A stretch of DNA of 14,350 bases from an uncultured Acidimicrobiales bacterium (GTDB lineage Bacteria; Actinomycetota; Acidimicrobiia; Acidimicrobiales; UBA10347), in the NCBI GenBank assembly GCA_937942965.1, contig CALDGN010000342.1, positions 1 to 14,350 of the forward strand, written 5' to 3'. Under the pieces are notes generated by a model. It was not told the DNA's origin and did not search any database. It saw nothing but the letters and a program-made list of their open reading frames with translations. The position numbers and the translations under genes are program-made. Below are positions 6,684 through 13,390 of this stretch, one piece after another; the stretch's first letter is position 1; each line of letters starts with the position of its first letter.

Positions 6684-7550
6684 TCAGGCCGCGTTGGCTC
6701 GAGCTGCGTCGAGCCGATCCAGCACCGAAGCGGTCGTGGCCGCCGCAAAGAATTCTCCGACCGTGTCGACCAGATGTGCGAGCGATCGGCAGGCAAAAAG
6801 GACCGGTTGGTAGGTCGAGATGTCGTAGGAGAGGGTCCCCATGGCGTCAATATCGACCGGTCGGACCTGCGCATGGTGTCGAAACCAGTCGAGTTCACCG
6901 ACCGAAGACAACAGTCCCGCTCCATGCGCTCGCGGCCCGGCGTTGGTTTCGACGACGCCGAACTCGATGGAGAACCAAAACACATCCGCGATGAATTGGC
7001 GGGCCTCGGCGGTCTCCATTCGCAACATGGCGGTTCCGGCTTCGCGATGGACCATCGCCAGGTGCGGCTCGGCCAGACACGTGCCGTGGCCGATGACCTC
7101 GTGGATGATGTCGGGCTCGGGTGTGTAGAGCGGAGCGTCGTGGTGGCGGATGTATTGCGTCGACAGGAAGCGGCCGTTGGCCAACGCGCCGAAGAACTCG
7201 TTGACCGGCACGAGTCCGGGAACCGCTCGAAACTCGAAACCGGTTCGAGGGACAAGCGCGCCGGAAACCTCGTGTAACTGAGGCACGCGCCCAGTGGGCA
7301 AGTCGAGTCGGTCCGCGGCCCGCAGGATCTCGGGCGCGGCGACCTCGGCCCATCGTTCGTGGAGTGCCGCAATGACGGTGGCCCAGGTTGTGTGCTCTGA
7401 CGCCTGGTAGGTGATCGTCGCCGGCTGCTCGTGAGCGCCGCGGGCGAGACGAGCGAGTTCGTCTCGCCGAGCGACGTAGTCCGGATGAAGTTCCGGCCGC
7501 GGCGCTTCTGTCGAAGGGGTTTCCGGCGGTAGCGCCATTGACGACCGCAT
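6684..7550 (-). CDS. phhA: Phenylalanine 4-monooxygenase (pterin-dependent aromatic amino acid hydroxylase)
   Basis: The protein is 288 residues from the chosen start. It should hydroxylate phenylalanine to tyrosine using tetrahydropterin, iron and oxygen. The non-haem iron triad is clear: His150 and His155 in PDIIHEVIGHG, and Glu196 in FWFSIEFGVV. The conserved segments PVNEFFGALANGRF (115-128) and YTPEPD (142-147) are also present. Length fits the bacterial, catalytic-domain-only form without an ACT domain. The frame extends to 7607, which would overlap the upstream gene by 43 bases. The ATG at 7550, 14 bases after that gene's stop, is preferred; an ATG at 7538 is also possible, and neither has a strong Shine-Dalgarno sequence. 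It is likely cotranscribed with the dioxygenase-like gene upstream, with which it would form consecutive steps of Phe/Tyr breakdown after a transaminase. Confidence 0.93.
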   Translation of the reverse strand: MRSSMALPPETPSTEAPRPELHPDYVARRDELARLARGAHEQPATITYQASEHTTWATVIAALHERWAEVAAPEILRAADRLDLPTGRVPQLHEVSGALVPRTGFEFRAVPGLVPVNEFFGALANGRFLSTQYIRHHDAPLYTPEPDIIHEVIGHGTCLAEPHLAMVHREAGTAMLRMETAEARQFIADVFWFSIEFGVVETNAGPRAHGAGLLSSVGELDWFRHHAQVRPVDIDAMGTLSYDISTYQPVLFACRSLAHLVDTVGEFFAAATTASVLDRLDAARANAA

Positions 7551-7564
7551 GAGCAGGCCGTGCT

Positions 7565-8194
7565 CTAGCGGGTGCCGGTCAGCGGTGTCGCTTCGGGGAC
7601 TTCCCAATCCTCGGGCATCTTGGCGAAGTCGAAGAACGGAGCGGTGTCGCCGTCGTCGACCGCGTCAGCCACCTGGTCGTAGAAGCCCTTGCCGGTTTCC
7701 TCGGCGAAGGTGATGGCGACCTCGTCGGCGGTCATGTTGTTCGGGCGCTGCACGTATTCGGGGAACGTCGACTCATCGGCCGATCCTTCTTCGTAGCCGC
7801 GGGCGAACATCTGCTTGAGGACTCCGAAGCCGTCATTGCGCACGAGCGTCTCGCCCCGAGGGGTGCCGCCCATCTTCTTCATGTGCTCCTGGAACTTCTC
7901 GAGGTCGTGGGTGTCGTAGGCGACGTGCTGCACCGAGTGGTCACCGTGGCGATCGACGAATGCCGTGACCTGTGACTTCTTGGCCCGGTCGATGCCTTCG
8001 ATCAGGGCGACGCCGAACTCGCCGTAATCGATGCACCAGATCTTCATGCTGTCGTTGACGTCATCGGGGCGCACGTCGTCGATGCGGTTGATGAGCGTGC
8101 CGCCCTCGACCTCGATGTGGAACCAGGCCCACTTCTCGATGGTGCCGGCTGCACATGCGTAGGTGATGTGGTCGACTCGCTTGAGGTGCGACAT
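7565..8194 (-). CDS. HPPD-like VOC-family dioxygenase (short form)
   Basis: The 209-residue protein of the vicinal-oxygen-chelate superfamily resembles the C-terminal, catalytic half of 4-hydroxyphenylpyruvate dioxygenase. The putative iron ligands are His9 (RVDHITYA), His90 (HSVQHVAYDT) and Glu146 (FPEYVQRP), matching the HPPD order His, His, Glu. The His-His gap (81) is close to that of bacterial HPPD, but the His-Glu gap (56) is clearly shorter, and the N-terminal HPPD half is missing. The substrate is therefore uncertain: 4-hydroxyphenylpyruvate to homogentisate is suggested by the phenylalanine hydroxylase directly downstream. The open frame runs to 8797, antisense to the regulator gene. 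The ATG at 8194 is chosen because GGAG lies 5 nt before it and the domain starts there. An Lrp/AsnC gene diverges from the same intergenic region. Confidence 0.85.
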   Translation of the reverse strand: MSHLKRVDHITYACAAGTIEKWAWFHIEVEGGTLINRIDDVRPDDVNDSMKIWCIDYGEFGVALIEGIDRAKKSQVTAFVDRHGDHSVQHVAYDTHDLEKFQEHMKKMGGTPRGETLVRNDGFGVLKQMFARGYEEGSADESTFPEYVQRPNNMTADEVAITFAEETGKGFYDQVADAVDDGDTAPFFDFAKMPEDWEVPEATPLTGTR

Positions 8195-8234
8195 GAGGGC
8201 TCCTTGGTGACGAAACGGGCGTTCTGTGTGCCTC

Positions 8235-8281
8235 CAATCTGTCGAAACGTTCAGCTGATTGCAAGGACGGTGAACAGATTG
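8235..8281. promoter_or_regulatory. Repeated half-sites between the aromatic operon and the Lrp/AsnC gene
   Basis: CAATCTGT (8235-8242) and ACAGATTG (8274-8281) are perfect inverted copies. GATTG also occurs at 8257-8261, exactly 20 bp from the copy at 8277-8281, that is two helical turns. GTTCA/TGAAC (8249-8253, 8271-8275) adds a further inverted pair. Multiple phased half-sites suit Lrp-type octamers, so this may be the operator for both divergent promoters. This is inference. Confidence 0.5.
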
Positions 8282-8305
8282 ATCACAGGAAGTTGCTTGT
8301 TCGCC

Positions 8306-8311
8306 TAAAGT
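8306..8311 (+). promoter_or_regulatory. -10 element for a leaderless Lrp/AsnC transcript
   Basis: TAAAGT (TANNNT) ends 7 nt before the ATG at 8319, so transcription could begin at the start codon itself. No strong -35 and no adequately placed Shine-Dalgarno sequence are seen. This spacing favours the ATG at 8319 over the GTG at 8310, which overlaps the -10 element. Confidence 0.5.
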
Positions 8312-8318
8312 GCGCATC

Positions 8319-8786
8319 ATGGCAGGCGAAATCGACTCGTATGACCGCGATTTGATCACTGCGCTTCGGCGGGGCGATCGGCCGACGGTCACCGACCTCG
8401 CTCGGGCGACCGGCATGGCCCGAGGCACGGTGCAGACGCGGCTGGCCCGTCTCATCGACTCGGGCGCCATCGTCGGGTGGGGCCCCGAGCTCGCCTCGTC
8501 GGCGATTGGCCACCAGGTCACGTCGTTCACGACGCTGTCGATTGCCCAAGGCGCGCTCGACCGAGTGATCGCTGGGTTGGAGACCTTGCCCGAGGTGCTC
8601 GAAGTGCATGTCACGACCGGCCGCGGCGATCTGCTCTGTCGCATCGTCGCTCGCACCAACGACCACCTCCACGAATTGATCCAGCAGATCGTGGCCCTCG
8701 ACGGTGTCGTGCGCACCGACTCACAGCTCGCGCTCGCCGAGCCCATCCATCGGACGCTCGCCGATCTCGTCGCCGCGCCTCGATAG
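8319..8786 (+). CDS. Lrp/AsnC-family transcriptional regulator
   Basis: The 155-residue protein has the standard family length. Residues 5-55 form the AsnC-type winged helix-turn-helix (DRDLITALRRGDRPTVTDLA, then TGMARGTVQTRLARLIDSG). Residues about 68-145 form the ligand-binding RAM/ACT-like domain, with the characteristic TGRGDLL turn. Such proteins form octamers or similar assemblies and respond to amino acids. The gene diverges from the phenylalanine hydroxylase/dioxygenase operon across repeated half-sites, so it probably controls that operon and itself, with an aromatic amino acid as effector; this is inferred from position. The ATG at 8319 is chosen over an in-frame GTG at 8310 because of the upstream -10 element. 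The gap to the AlkC gene is only 9 bp, so the two may be cotranscribed without being functionally linked. Confidence 0.92.
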   Translation: MAGEIDSYDRDLITALRRGDRPTVTDLARATGMARGTVQTRLARLIDSGAIVGWGPELASSAIGHQVTSFTTLSIAQGALDRVIAGLETLPEVLEVHVTTGRGDLLCRIVARTNDHLHELIQQIVALDGVVRTDSQLALAEPIHRTLADLVAAPR

Positions 8787-8795
8787 GGGATCGAC

Positions 8796-9902
8796 ATGGC
8801 AGAACCACTGAAGAACTCGTTCGGTCCCGATGTCGTCGAGCGTGTCGCCGATGCGCTGCTCGCTGCGGGAGCGTCGTTCGACCGCGCCAGCTTTGTGGCT
8901 GCCGCGCTCGACGGCTTCGATGAACTCGAGCTGACCGGTCGCGCCCGACACGTCGCGGCCGCGATGGCCGCTCACTTGCCCGAAGACCGGGCCGAGGCGC
9001 TCGGCCTCATCACGGCATCCCTTGGCCCCGAAGACGAGGAGCTCGTCGGGATGGAGGGCTTCTTCTATCTACCGCACGTGTACTTCGTAGCCGACTACGG
9101 CCTCGACCACTTCGAAGAGGCGATGACCGCGCAGTACGAGCTGACGAAACGATTCACGGCCGAGTTCAGCATCCGGGCCTATCTGGAGCACCACGAAGAG
9201 GCGACGCTGGCTCGCCTGCGCAAGTGGGCGGATGATCCGAGCGAGCATCCCCGTCGCTTGGTGTCCGAAGGGACGCGGCCAAGGCTGCCGTGGGCGGGTC
9301 GACTCAAGGCGTTTCAAGCCGACCCGGCGCCGGTCGTCGAATTGCTTGAGCTGTTGAAGGACGACGAGTCCGAGTACGTGCGTCGTTCGGTTGCCAACAA
9401 TCTGAACGACATCGCCAAGGATCACCCGGACTTGGTCGTCGAGATTGCTGGCCGCTGGTGGGCAGGCGCGGACGAGAACCGGCGCCGCCTGATTCGCCAC
9501 GGCCTGCGCACGCTCATCAAGGCGGGCAACCCCGGCGCGCTCGAAGTGCTCGGCTATGGGCCGAACTCGCCTCTGGTGGTCCGAGCGGTCACGCTGTCGC
9601 CCGACGATCCGGCAATCGGGGGCAAGGTCCGCGTCGAGGCGACGGTGCACAACCCGACCGGCTCACGGCTCGGCGGACTCATCGATCTGCGGGTGCACTT
9701 CGTCAAGGCGAACGGCTCGACATCGCCCAAGGTCTTCAAAGGCGCAGAGATCGAGGTCGAGCCCGGTCAGGAAACGGTCGTCGCCAAGACCGTGTCGCTG
9801 CGTCAGCACACGACCCGCACGCACTATCCAGGCCGACACGAGGTCGACCTCCTCGTCAACGGCGAGGTCCGCCCGGGAACCAGCTTCGATCTCCTCGAGT
9901 AG
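8796..9902 (+). CDS. alkC: AlkC-family DNA alkylation repair glycosylase with Ig-like domain
   Basis: The 368-residue protein belongs to the HEAT-like-repeat alkylpurine glycosylases (AlkC branch), which remove 3-methyladenine-type lesions. Residues about 1-255 are helical HEAT-like repeats. The strongly conserved block runs from FTAEFSIR (120-127) through RRLVSEGTRPRLPW (153-166) to YVRRSVANNLNDIAKDHP (194-211). Glu123, Glu158, Trp166 and Asp205 stand where the family keeps its lesion-contacting residues. Residues about 258-368 form a beta-rich Ig-like domain of the kind known to help some AlkC proteins grip DNA. A GGGG run 8 nt before the ATG can serve as ribosome site. It follows the Lrp/AsnC gene by 9 bp. 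Family assignment is confident; enzyme activity was not tested here. Confidence 0.92.
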   Translation: MAEPLKNSFGPDVVERVADALLAAGASFDRASFVAAALDGFDELELTGRARHVAAAMAAHLPEDRAEALGLITASLGPEDEELVGMEGFFYLPHVYFVADYGLDHFEEAMTAQYELTKRFTAEFSIRAYLEHHEEATLARLRKWADDPSEHPRRLVSEGTRPRLPWAGRLKAFQADPAPVVELLELLKDDESEYVRRSVANNLNDIAKDHPDLVVEIAGRWWAGADENRRRLIRHGLRTLIKAGNPGALEVLGYGPNSPLVVRAVTLSPDDPAIGGKVRVEATVHNPTGSRLGGLIDLRVHFVKANGSTSPKVFKGAEIEVEPGQETVVAKTVSLRQHTTRTHYPGRHEVDLLVNGEVRPGTSFDLLE

Positions 9903-9943
9903 CGATCAGGATCTCGTCGGCACGTGATGTCGCATTCCGCTGC

Positions 9944-9949
9944 TAAACA
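9944..9949 (+). promoter_or_regulatory. Possible -10 element for the PRPP-synthetase-like gene
   Basis: TAAACA lies 6 nt before the GTG at 9956, in the same leaderless geometry as other starts here, although its last base is not T. The 53-bp gap after the AlkC gene and the absence of a Shine-Dalgarno sequence support a separate leaderless promoter. Confidence 0.4.
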
Positions 9950-9955
9950 CGTGGG

Positions 9956-11170
9956 GTGAGCACGAGCGCGATCGATCCCGCCGACGTCATCATCGTTGGC
10001 AATACGAGTGACGATCCGTTTGCGATCGACATGGCCTACACCGTTGGCCAGTCCGAAGACATCGCTGACCTGATCAGCCTCAAGACGTTCGCCAATAGCG
10101 AGTTCTGCCCGCGGTTCATCTCCGACGAGACCGATCTGACCGCGATCGGCGATCAGCTGATCGGCAAGACCGTGGTCATCGTGTCGACGACGAGTCGCAC
10201 GATGAGTCGCAACAACCTGGCGATGCGCAACCTGCTCATCGCCCGGGCCGCCAAGGACAATGGCGCCGCCGCTGTCGTGCTGATCGAACCCGATCTCTAC
10301 TACTCAGCCCAGGATCGTGGCCCTCGTGTGGATCACGGTGAGACCACTTTCGAGCGCGACGAGCACGACCGCAAGAAGTTCGATGGGCAGCCGTTCTCGG
10401 CTCGTCTCTACGCCGAGATGCTCAAGCTCGCTGGCGTCGACCGCGTCATCACGGTGCACAACCATTCGTCGTCGGTTCAGGCCGAGTTCTCCAAGATCTT
10501 CGACGGGGCCTTCCACAATCTGATCCCGTACGAGATCTACGCCGACTACCTGCGCGAGTCCAATGTCGTCGACTACGACAACCTCGGCGAGGGTCTGGCG
10601 CTGTGCGCACCGGACAAGGGCGCTCGCGACTTCGTCAAGGAGATGTTCCGCCGCCTCGATCTGCCCAAGGCGAAGTTCATCATGCTCGACAAGGAGCGTT
10701 CGGGTGAGCGTGATGTCGAGATCACCTTGCACCCCGAGAGCGACATGACGTTCGAGGAGATCAAGGGCCACGACATCGTTCTGTTCGACGACATGGTGCG
10801 CACGGGTTCAACCGTGGTGACCTCGTGTGAGTTCTTGCAGCAGGTCGAACCCAAGCGCATCGTGTTCGCCGTGAGCCACTTCTATGCGAGCTCCGAAGGT
10901 CGAGAGAAGATGGCGAATCACGCGATCACCGAGATCCTCACGCTGAACACGTTGCCGACCGTGCTGAACCGCGATGTGCAAGGCCGCTTGCGCAAGAAGA
11001 TGGTCGTGCTCAAGATCGAGAAGTGGCTGGCTCGAAGCCTGTGCGACATCATCGGGCTGCCGGCGCCCGATGGCGACGATCGCTACCAGATCGACATGTC
11101 GTCGAAGAACCCTCGCTTCATCCAGAAGATCTGGTCCAACGACCAGCTTGGATTGCTGTACGCCGACTGA
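9956..11170 (+). CDS. Divergent ribose-phosphate pyrophosphokinase-like protein
   Basis: The 404-residue protein is built like PRPP synthetase, two tandem type I phosphoribosyltransferase folds, but longer than the usual 310-320. Family marks are FANSEF (45-50, for the FSDGE region), the STTSRTMSRNNLAMRNLL region, YYSAQDR (115-121, for Y.RQDR), ITVHNH (165-170, retaining the catalytic-region His170) and the ribose-5-phosphate loop LFDDMVRTGST (276-286). Differences are notable: DLHA of ordinary enzymes is HNHS here, DTGGT is RTGST, and the Lys/Arg-rich loop reads DKERSGERDVEI. About 60 residues are added at the C-terminus (345-404). It may be a true but divergent PRPP synthetase, a paralogue with another pyrophosphoryl or phosphoribosyl function, or a regulatory homologue. 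The GTG start at 9956 fits a leaderless transcript. A small DUF1330-type gene follows after 13 bp. Confidence 0.8.
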   Translation: MSTSAIDPADVIIVGNTSDDPFAIDMAYTVGQSEDIADLISLKTFANSEFCPRFISDETDLTAIGDQLIGKTVVIVSTTSRTMSRNNLAMRNLLIARAAKDNGAAAVVLIEPDLYYSAQDRGPRVDHGETTFERDEHDRKKFDGQPFSARLYAEMLKLAGVDRVITVHNHSSSVQAEFSKIFDGAFHNLIPYEIYADYLRESNVVDYDNLGEGLALCAPDKGARDFVKEMFRRLDLPKAKFIMLDKERSGERDVEITLHPESDMTFEEIKGHDIVLFDDMVRTGSTVVTSCEFLQQVEPKRIVFAVSHFYASSEGREKMANHAITEILTLNTLPTVLNRDVQGRLRKKMVVLKIEKWLARSLCDIIGLPAPDGDDRYQIDMSSKNPRFIQKIWSNDQLGLLYAD

Positions 11171-11183
11171 CCAGGCTGGCGTC

Positions 11184-11525
11184 ATGCCTGCCTACATGAT
11201 CGCCCGAATCGACGTCACCGATCCCGAGCGGCTCAAGGACTACCTGCAGCACACGCCGCGGATCCTCGATCGATTCGGCGGGCGTTTCATCGTGCGAGGC
11301 GCACCCGTGGTCACGGTCGAAGGCCCCGAGGAGACACATCGGGTCGTCGTGATCGAGTTCCCCGACACCGAGTCGGCGCACGCGTTCTACGACAGTGACG
11401 AGTACGGGCTTGCGATCGCGATCCGGCAAGAGGCCTCGACCGGGCAGTTCATGATCGTCGACGGCTACGGCGACGACGAGTGGCAGTCAGTCCTGGCGGC
11501 CAGCAAGCAGCTGACGCTCGAATAG
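11184..11525 (+). CDS. DUF1330-like small alpha/beta-barrel protein
   Basis: The 113-residue cytoplasmic protein has a ferredoxin-like (dimeric alpha/beta barrel) pattern: MPAYMIARIDVTDPERLKDY at the start, a central RFIVRGAPVVTVEG, then RVVVIEFPDTESAHAFYDSDEY. These are hallmarks of DUF1330, whose biochemical role is unknown. The family's typical length is about 95-100, so a short C-terminal tail is added. The ATG at 11184 is 13 bp after the stop of the PRPP-synthetase-like gene, so they are probably cotranscribed. The frame extends upstream within that gene, but only from 11184 is it family-like. No good Shine-Dalgarno sequence is seen. A functional link to the upstream gene is possible but unproven. 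Confidence 0.85.
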   Translation: MPAYMIARIDVTDPERLKDYLQHTPRILDRFGGRFIVRGAPVVTVEGPEETHRVVVIEFPDTESAHAFYDSDEYGLAIAIRQEASTGQFMIVDGYGDDEWQSVLAASKQLTLE

Positions 11526-11587
11526 CTCGTTGGCACTCGGCGGGCATTGGGGGACCGTTCCCCAGAGAGCCGCGAGCGTGTCTGTCG

Positions 11588-11593
11588 TACGCT
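11588..11593 (+). promoter_or_regulatory. -10 element for a leaderless lipoprotein transcript
   Basis: TACGCT (TANNNT) is followed by 6 nt and the ATG at 11600, the leaderless geometry. No Shine-Dalgarno sequence is seen. A short inverted repeat (GGGGA, CCGT, TCCCC at 11550-11563) lies upstream without a T-tract. Confidence 0.5.
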
Positions 11594-11599
11594 CGGCGC

Positions 11600-13366
11600 A
11601 TGCGACGTGGCGGAACATCTGAGCAGCAAGCGAAGCGGCGGAATCGACTGGTCAGCCTTGGTGCGCTCGTCGTTGCGTTGGCGCTGCTCGCGACGGCCTG
11701 TCGGGCCGACACCGAGCTGGTGACACCAGCCGAAGCGCCGACGGTGACCCCGGCGCCGGCCCCACCCGAACCAGATCCTGAGCCCGAGCCCGCCGAGCCC
11801 GAACCTGCTGACCCGGATCCGGGTGAGCCCGAAGCTGACGATCCGACCCTTGCTCCGCCGACGGACACGCCGGTGCTGATCGAGGCATTTCTGGGCTTCA
11901 GTCCCGACGGCATGTACGCGTACGACAGCAGTGTGAATCCGTGGAACGGGTCGTTCCCGTGCGGGGCCACGTTGGAAGAGCCGGTCGTCGGCATCGACCT
12001 GATGCGCTCGAGTGAGGCCAATGACTTCGTGACCTTTGCCGGCGGGATCGATATGCCCGGCGTCGCCAGCGGGCTCTACTTCCATGAGAGCGGGAATGGC
12101 GTGGTCGTGATGCGCTGCGGCGAGTACCCCGACGAACAAGAGACCTTGGTGCCGGTCGTGGTCGCGCCCAACGGCCAGCTCGACGTTGTCGGCGAGCCGT
12201 ACCCGTTCACACTCGGAGACGCTCGCTATCAGTGGATCGTTGGCGTGCCTGGACCGATGATGGTCGAAGTCCAGGCGACGTTCGGTGCCGATGACGACTA
12301 CGACAACTGGACCCGTGAGATTCGCCAGATCGACCTGGCTTCAGGCGATGTGGTGACCGTCGCCGAGGTCGCCCTCGACGATGAGACGCGGCGCGAACAG
12401 CCCGGGTTCACGACGCCGGATGGCCGGTTTACCTACACCCAGATCGACGACCCAGCCGGATCAGTCGGCTGCGAGGGCTATGGCGTCGCCGCCTCAATCG
12501 CGCTCGATGATGGCTCGGGGCCCCGCCCGATCTTCGGCGGTGACCAGGCCGCATGGTCGAGCGTCGACAACATGCAGTTCGGTCCCGACGGGCTGGTTGC
12601 CTGGACGAGTGGCTGCGAAGGCTACGTGAGCATGACCGTCGGCCGGATCCGTGACGACGGCACGATCGCCGACGTCCACTGGCTCGATACACAGGCGGTC
12701 GACAACCCGGACGAGTACGTCGAGTTCCAGCAGCTGCGGATGTTGCCTGACGGATCGGTTGTGGCGATGGGCCTGCACTGGAACGAGGGCAATACGAACG
12801 AGCCTCGCATCCGTGTCATGTCGCTCGACGATGACCCCGGGTTCGTCACGACCGGTCCCAACCCGCCGAGCGTCGACCAGGACAACCCGGTCCTCGACAC
12901 GATCGCCGGAACCGGCTCCTGGTACGTCAGCGAGTCAGGTGAGTCGGCGGGAGGCTGCGACTCGATGTCGCTATACGCCTCGACCACGAACGGGCTCGTG
13001 CACGGCGTCTCGTCGGACGCCCCAATCGGGCAGATCGTCGACGTCGCGGCGACGGCTCCCGTCTCGTTCGATGTCGACTACGGCTTCGGGCTCATGACGG
13101 TGACTCGACGCACGATCGTGCTCGTCACCGAATGCGCCGACGAGTACATCGGCCGCAAAGTGTGGTTCGGCGAAGAGCCCGAGCGTCCGGGTAACGGCAT
13201 CTGGTTCGAACCGGCCGATCTCCCTGCCGTGTCCGACGTGTTGTCGGTGCGCGACGAGTACTTCGATGGCGAGAGCCCGTGGGCATTCGACCCGGTGGCT
13301 GTTGTTGTCTTCCGCGACGGCACCGAGGCCGAGGTCGTCCTCGAGCCGGTCCCGTATGACGGGTAG
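11600..13366 (+). CDS. Secreted lipoprotein with acidic Pro/Glu linker and propeller-like repeats
   Basis: The 588-residue protein starts with a lipoprotein-like signal: a basic N-terminus, the hydrophobic run 18-33, and Cys34 after ATA. Residues about 43-92 are a Pro/Glu/Asp/Ala-rich linker with repeated PEP and PDP units, probably spanning the cell envelope. The rest is beta-rich, with recurring SPDG, TPDG, GPDG and LPDG turns (near 101, 272, 328, 383) like those of beta-propeller blades. Six Cys in the mature part (121, 173, 291, 339, 453, 512) could make disulfides outside the cell. I recognise no enzyme motif; it could bind a ligand or the cell surface. The frame is open from 11480, but the signal peptide and the -10 element point to the ATG at 11600. 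Product class is likely, function unknown. Confidence 0.8.
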   Translation: MRRGGTSEQQAKRRNRLVSLGALVVALALLATACRADTELVTPAEAPTVTPAPAPPEPDPEPEPAEPEPADPDPGEPEADDPTLAPPTDTPVLIEAFLGFSPDGMYAYDSSVNPWNGSFPCGATLEEPVVGIDLMRSSEANDFVTFAGGIDMPGVASGLYFHESGNGVVVMRCGEYPDEQETLVPVVVAPNGQLDVVGEPYPFTLGDARYQWIVGVPGPMMVEVQATFGADDDYDNWTREIRQIDLASGDVVTVAEVALDDETRREQPGFTTPDGRFTYTQIDDPAGSVGCEGYGVAASIALDDGSGPRPIFGGDQAAWSSVDNMQFGPDGLVAWTSGCEGYVSMTVGRIRDDGTIADVHWLDTQAVDNPDEYVEFQQLRMLPDGSVVAMGLHWNEGNTNEPRIRVMSLDDDPGFVTTGPNPPSVDQDNPVLDTIAGTGSWYVSESGESAGGCDSMSLYASTTNGLVHGVSSDAPIGQIVDVAATAPVSFDVDYGFGLMTVTRRTIVLVTECADEYIGRKVWFGEEPERPGNGIWFEPADLPAVSDVLSVRDEYFDGESPWAFDPVAVVVFRDGTEAEVVLEPVPYDG

Positions 13367-13378
13367 CGAGCGGCGACC

Positions 13379-13384
13379 TACGAT
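13379..13384 (+). promoter_or_regulatory. -10 element for a leaderless transcript
   Basis: TACGAT (TANNNT) lies 12 bp after the lipoprotein stop and 6 nt before the GTG at 13391, the same geometry as at 11588. The downstream gene may thus be transcribed on its own as well as by read-through. Confidence 0.5.
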
Positions 13385-13390
13385 CGCGGG

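Noticed and set aside
11550..11563. GGGGA/TCCCC hairpin after the DUF1330 gene as a terminator
   Set aside because: The stem is only 5 bp and no T-tract follows.
11449..12139. Minus-strand frames opposite the lipoprotein gene, including a Gly/Ser-rich stretch
   Set aside because: The Gly/Ser repeats are the complement of the Pro/Glu linker codons on the plus strand, where a signal peptide and -10 element support the real gene.
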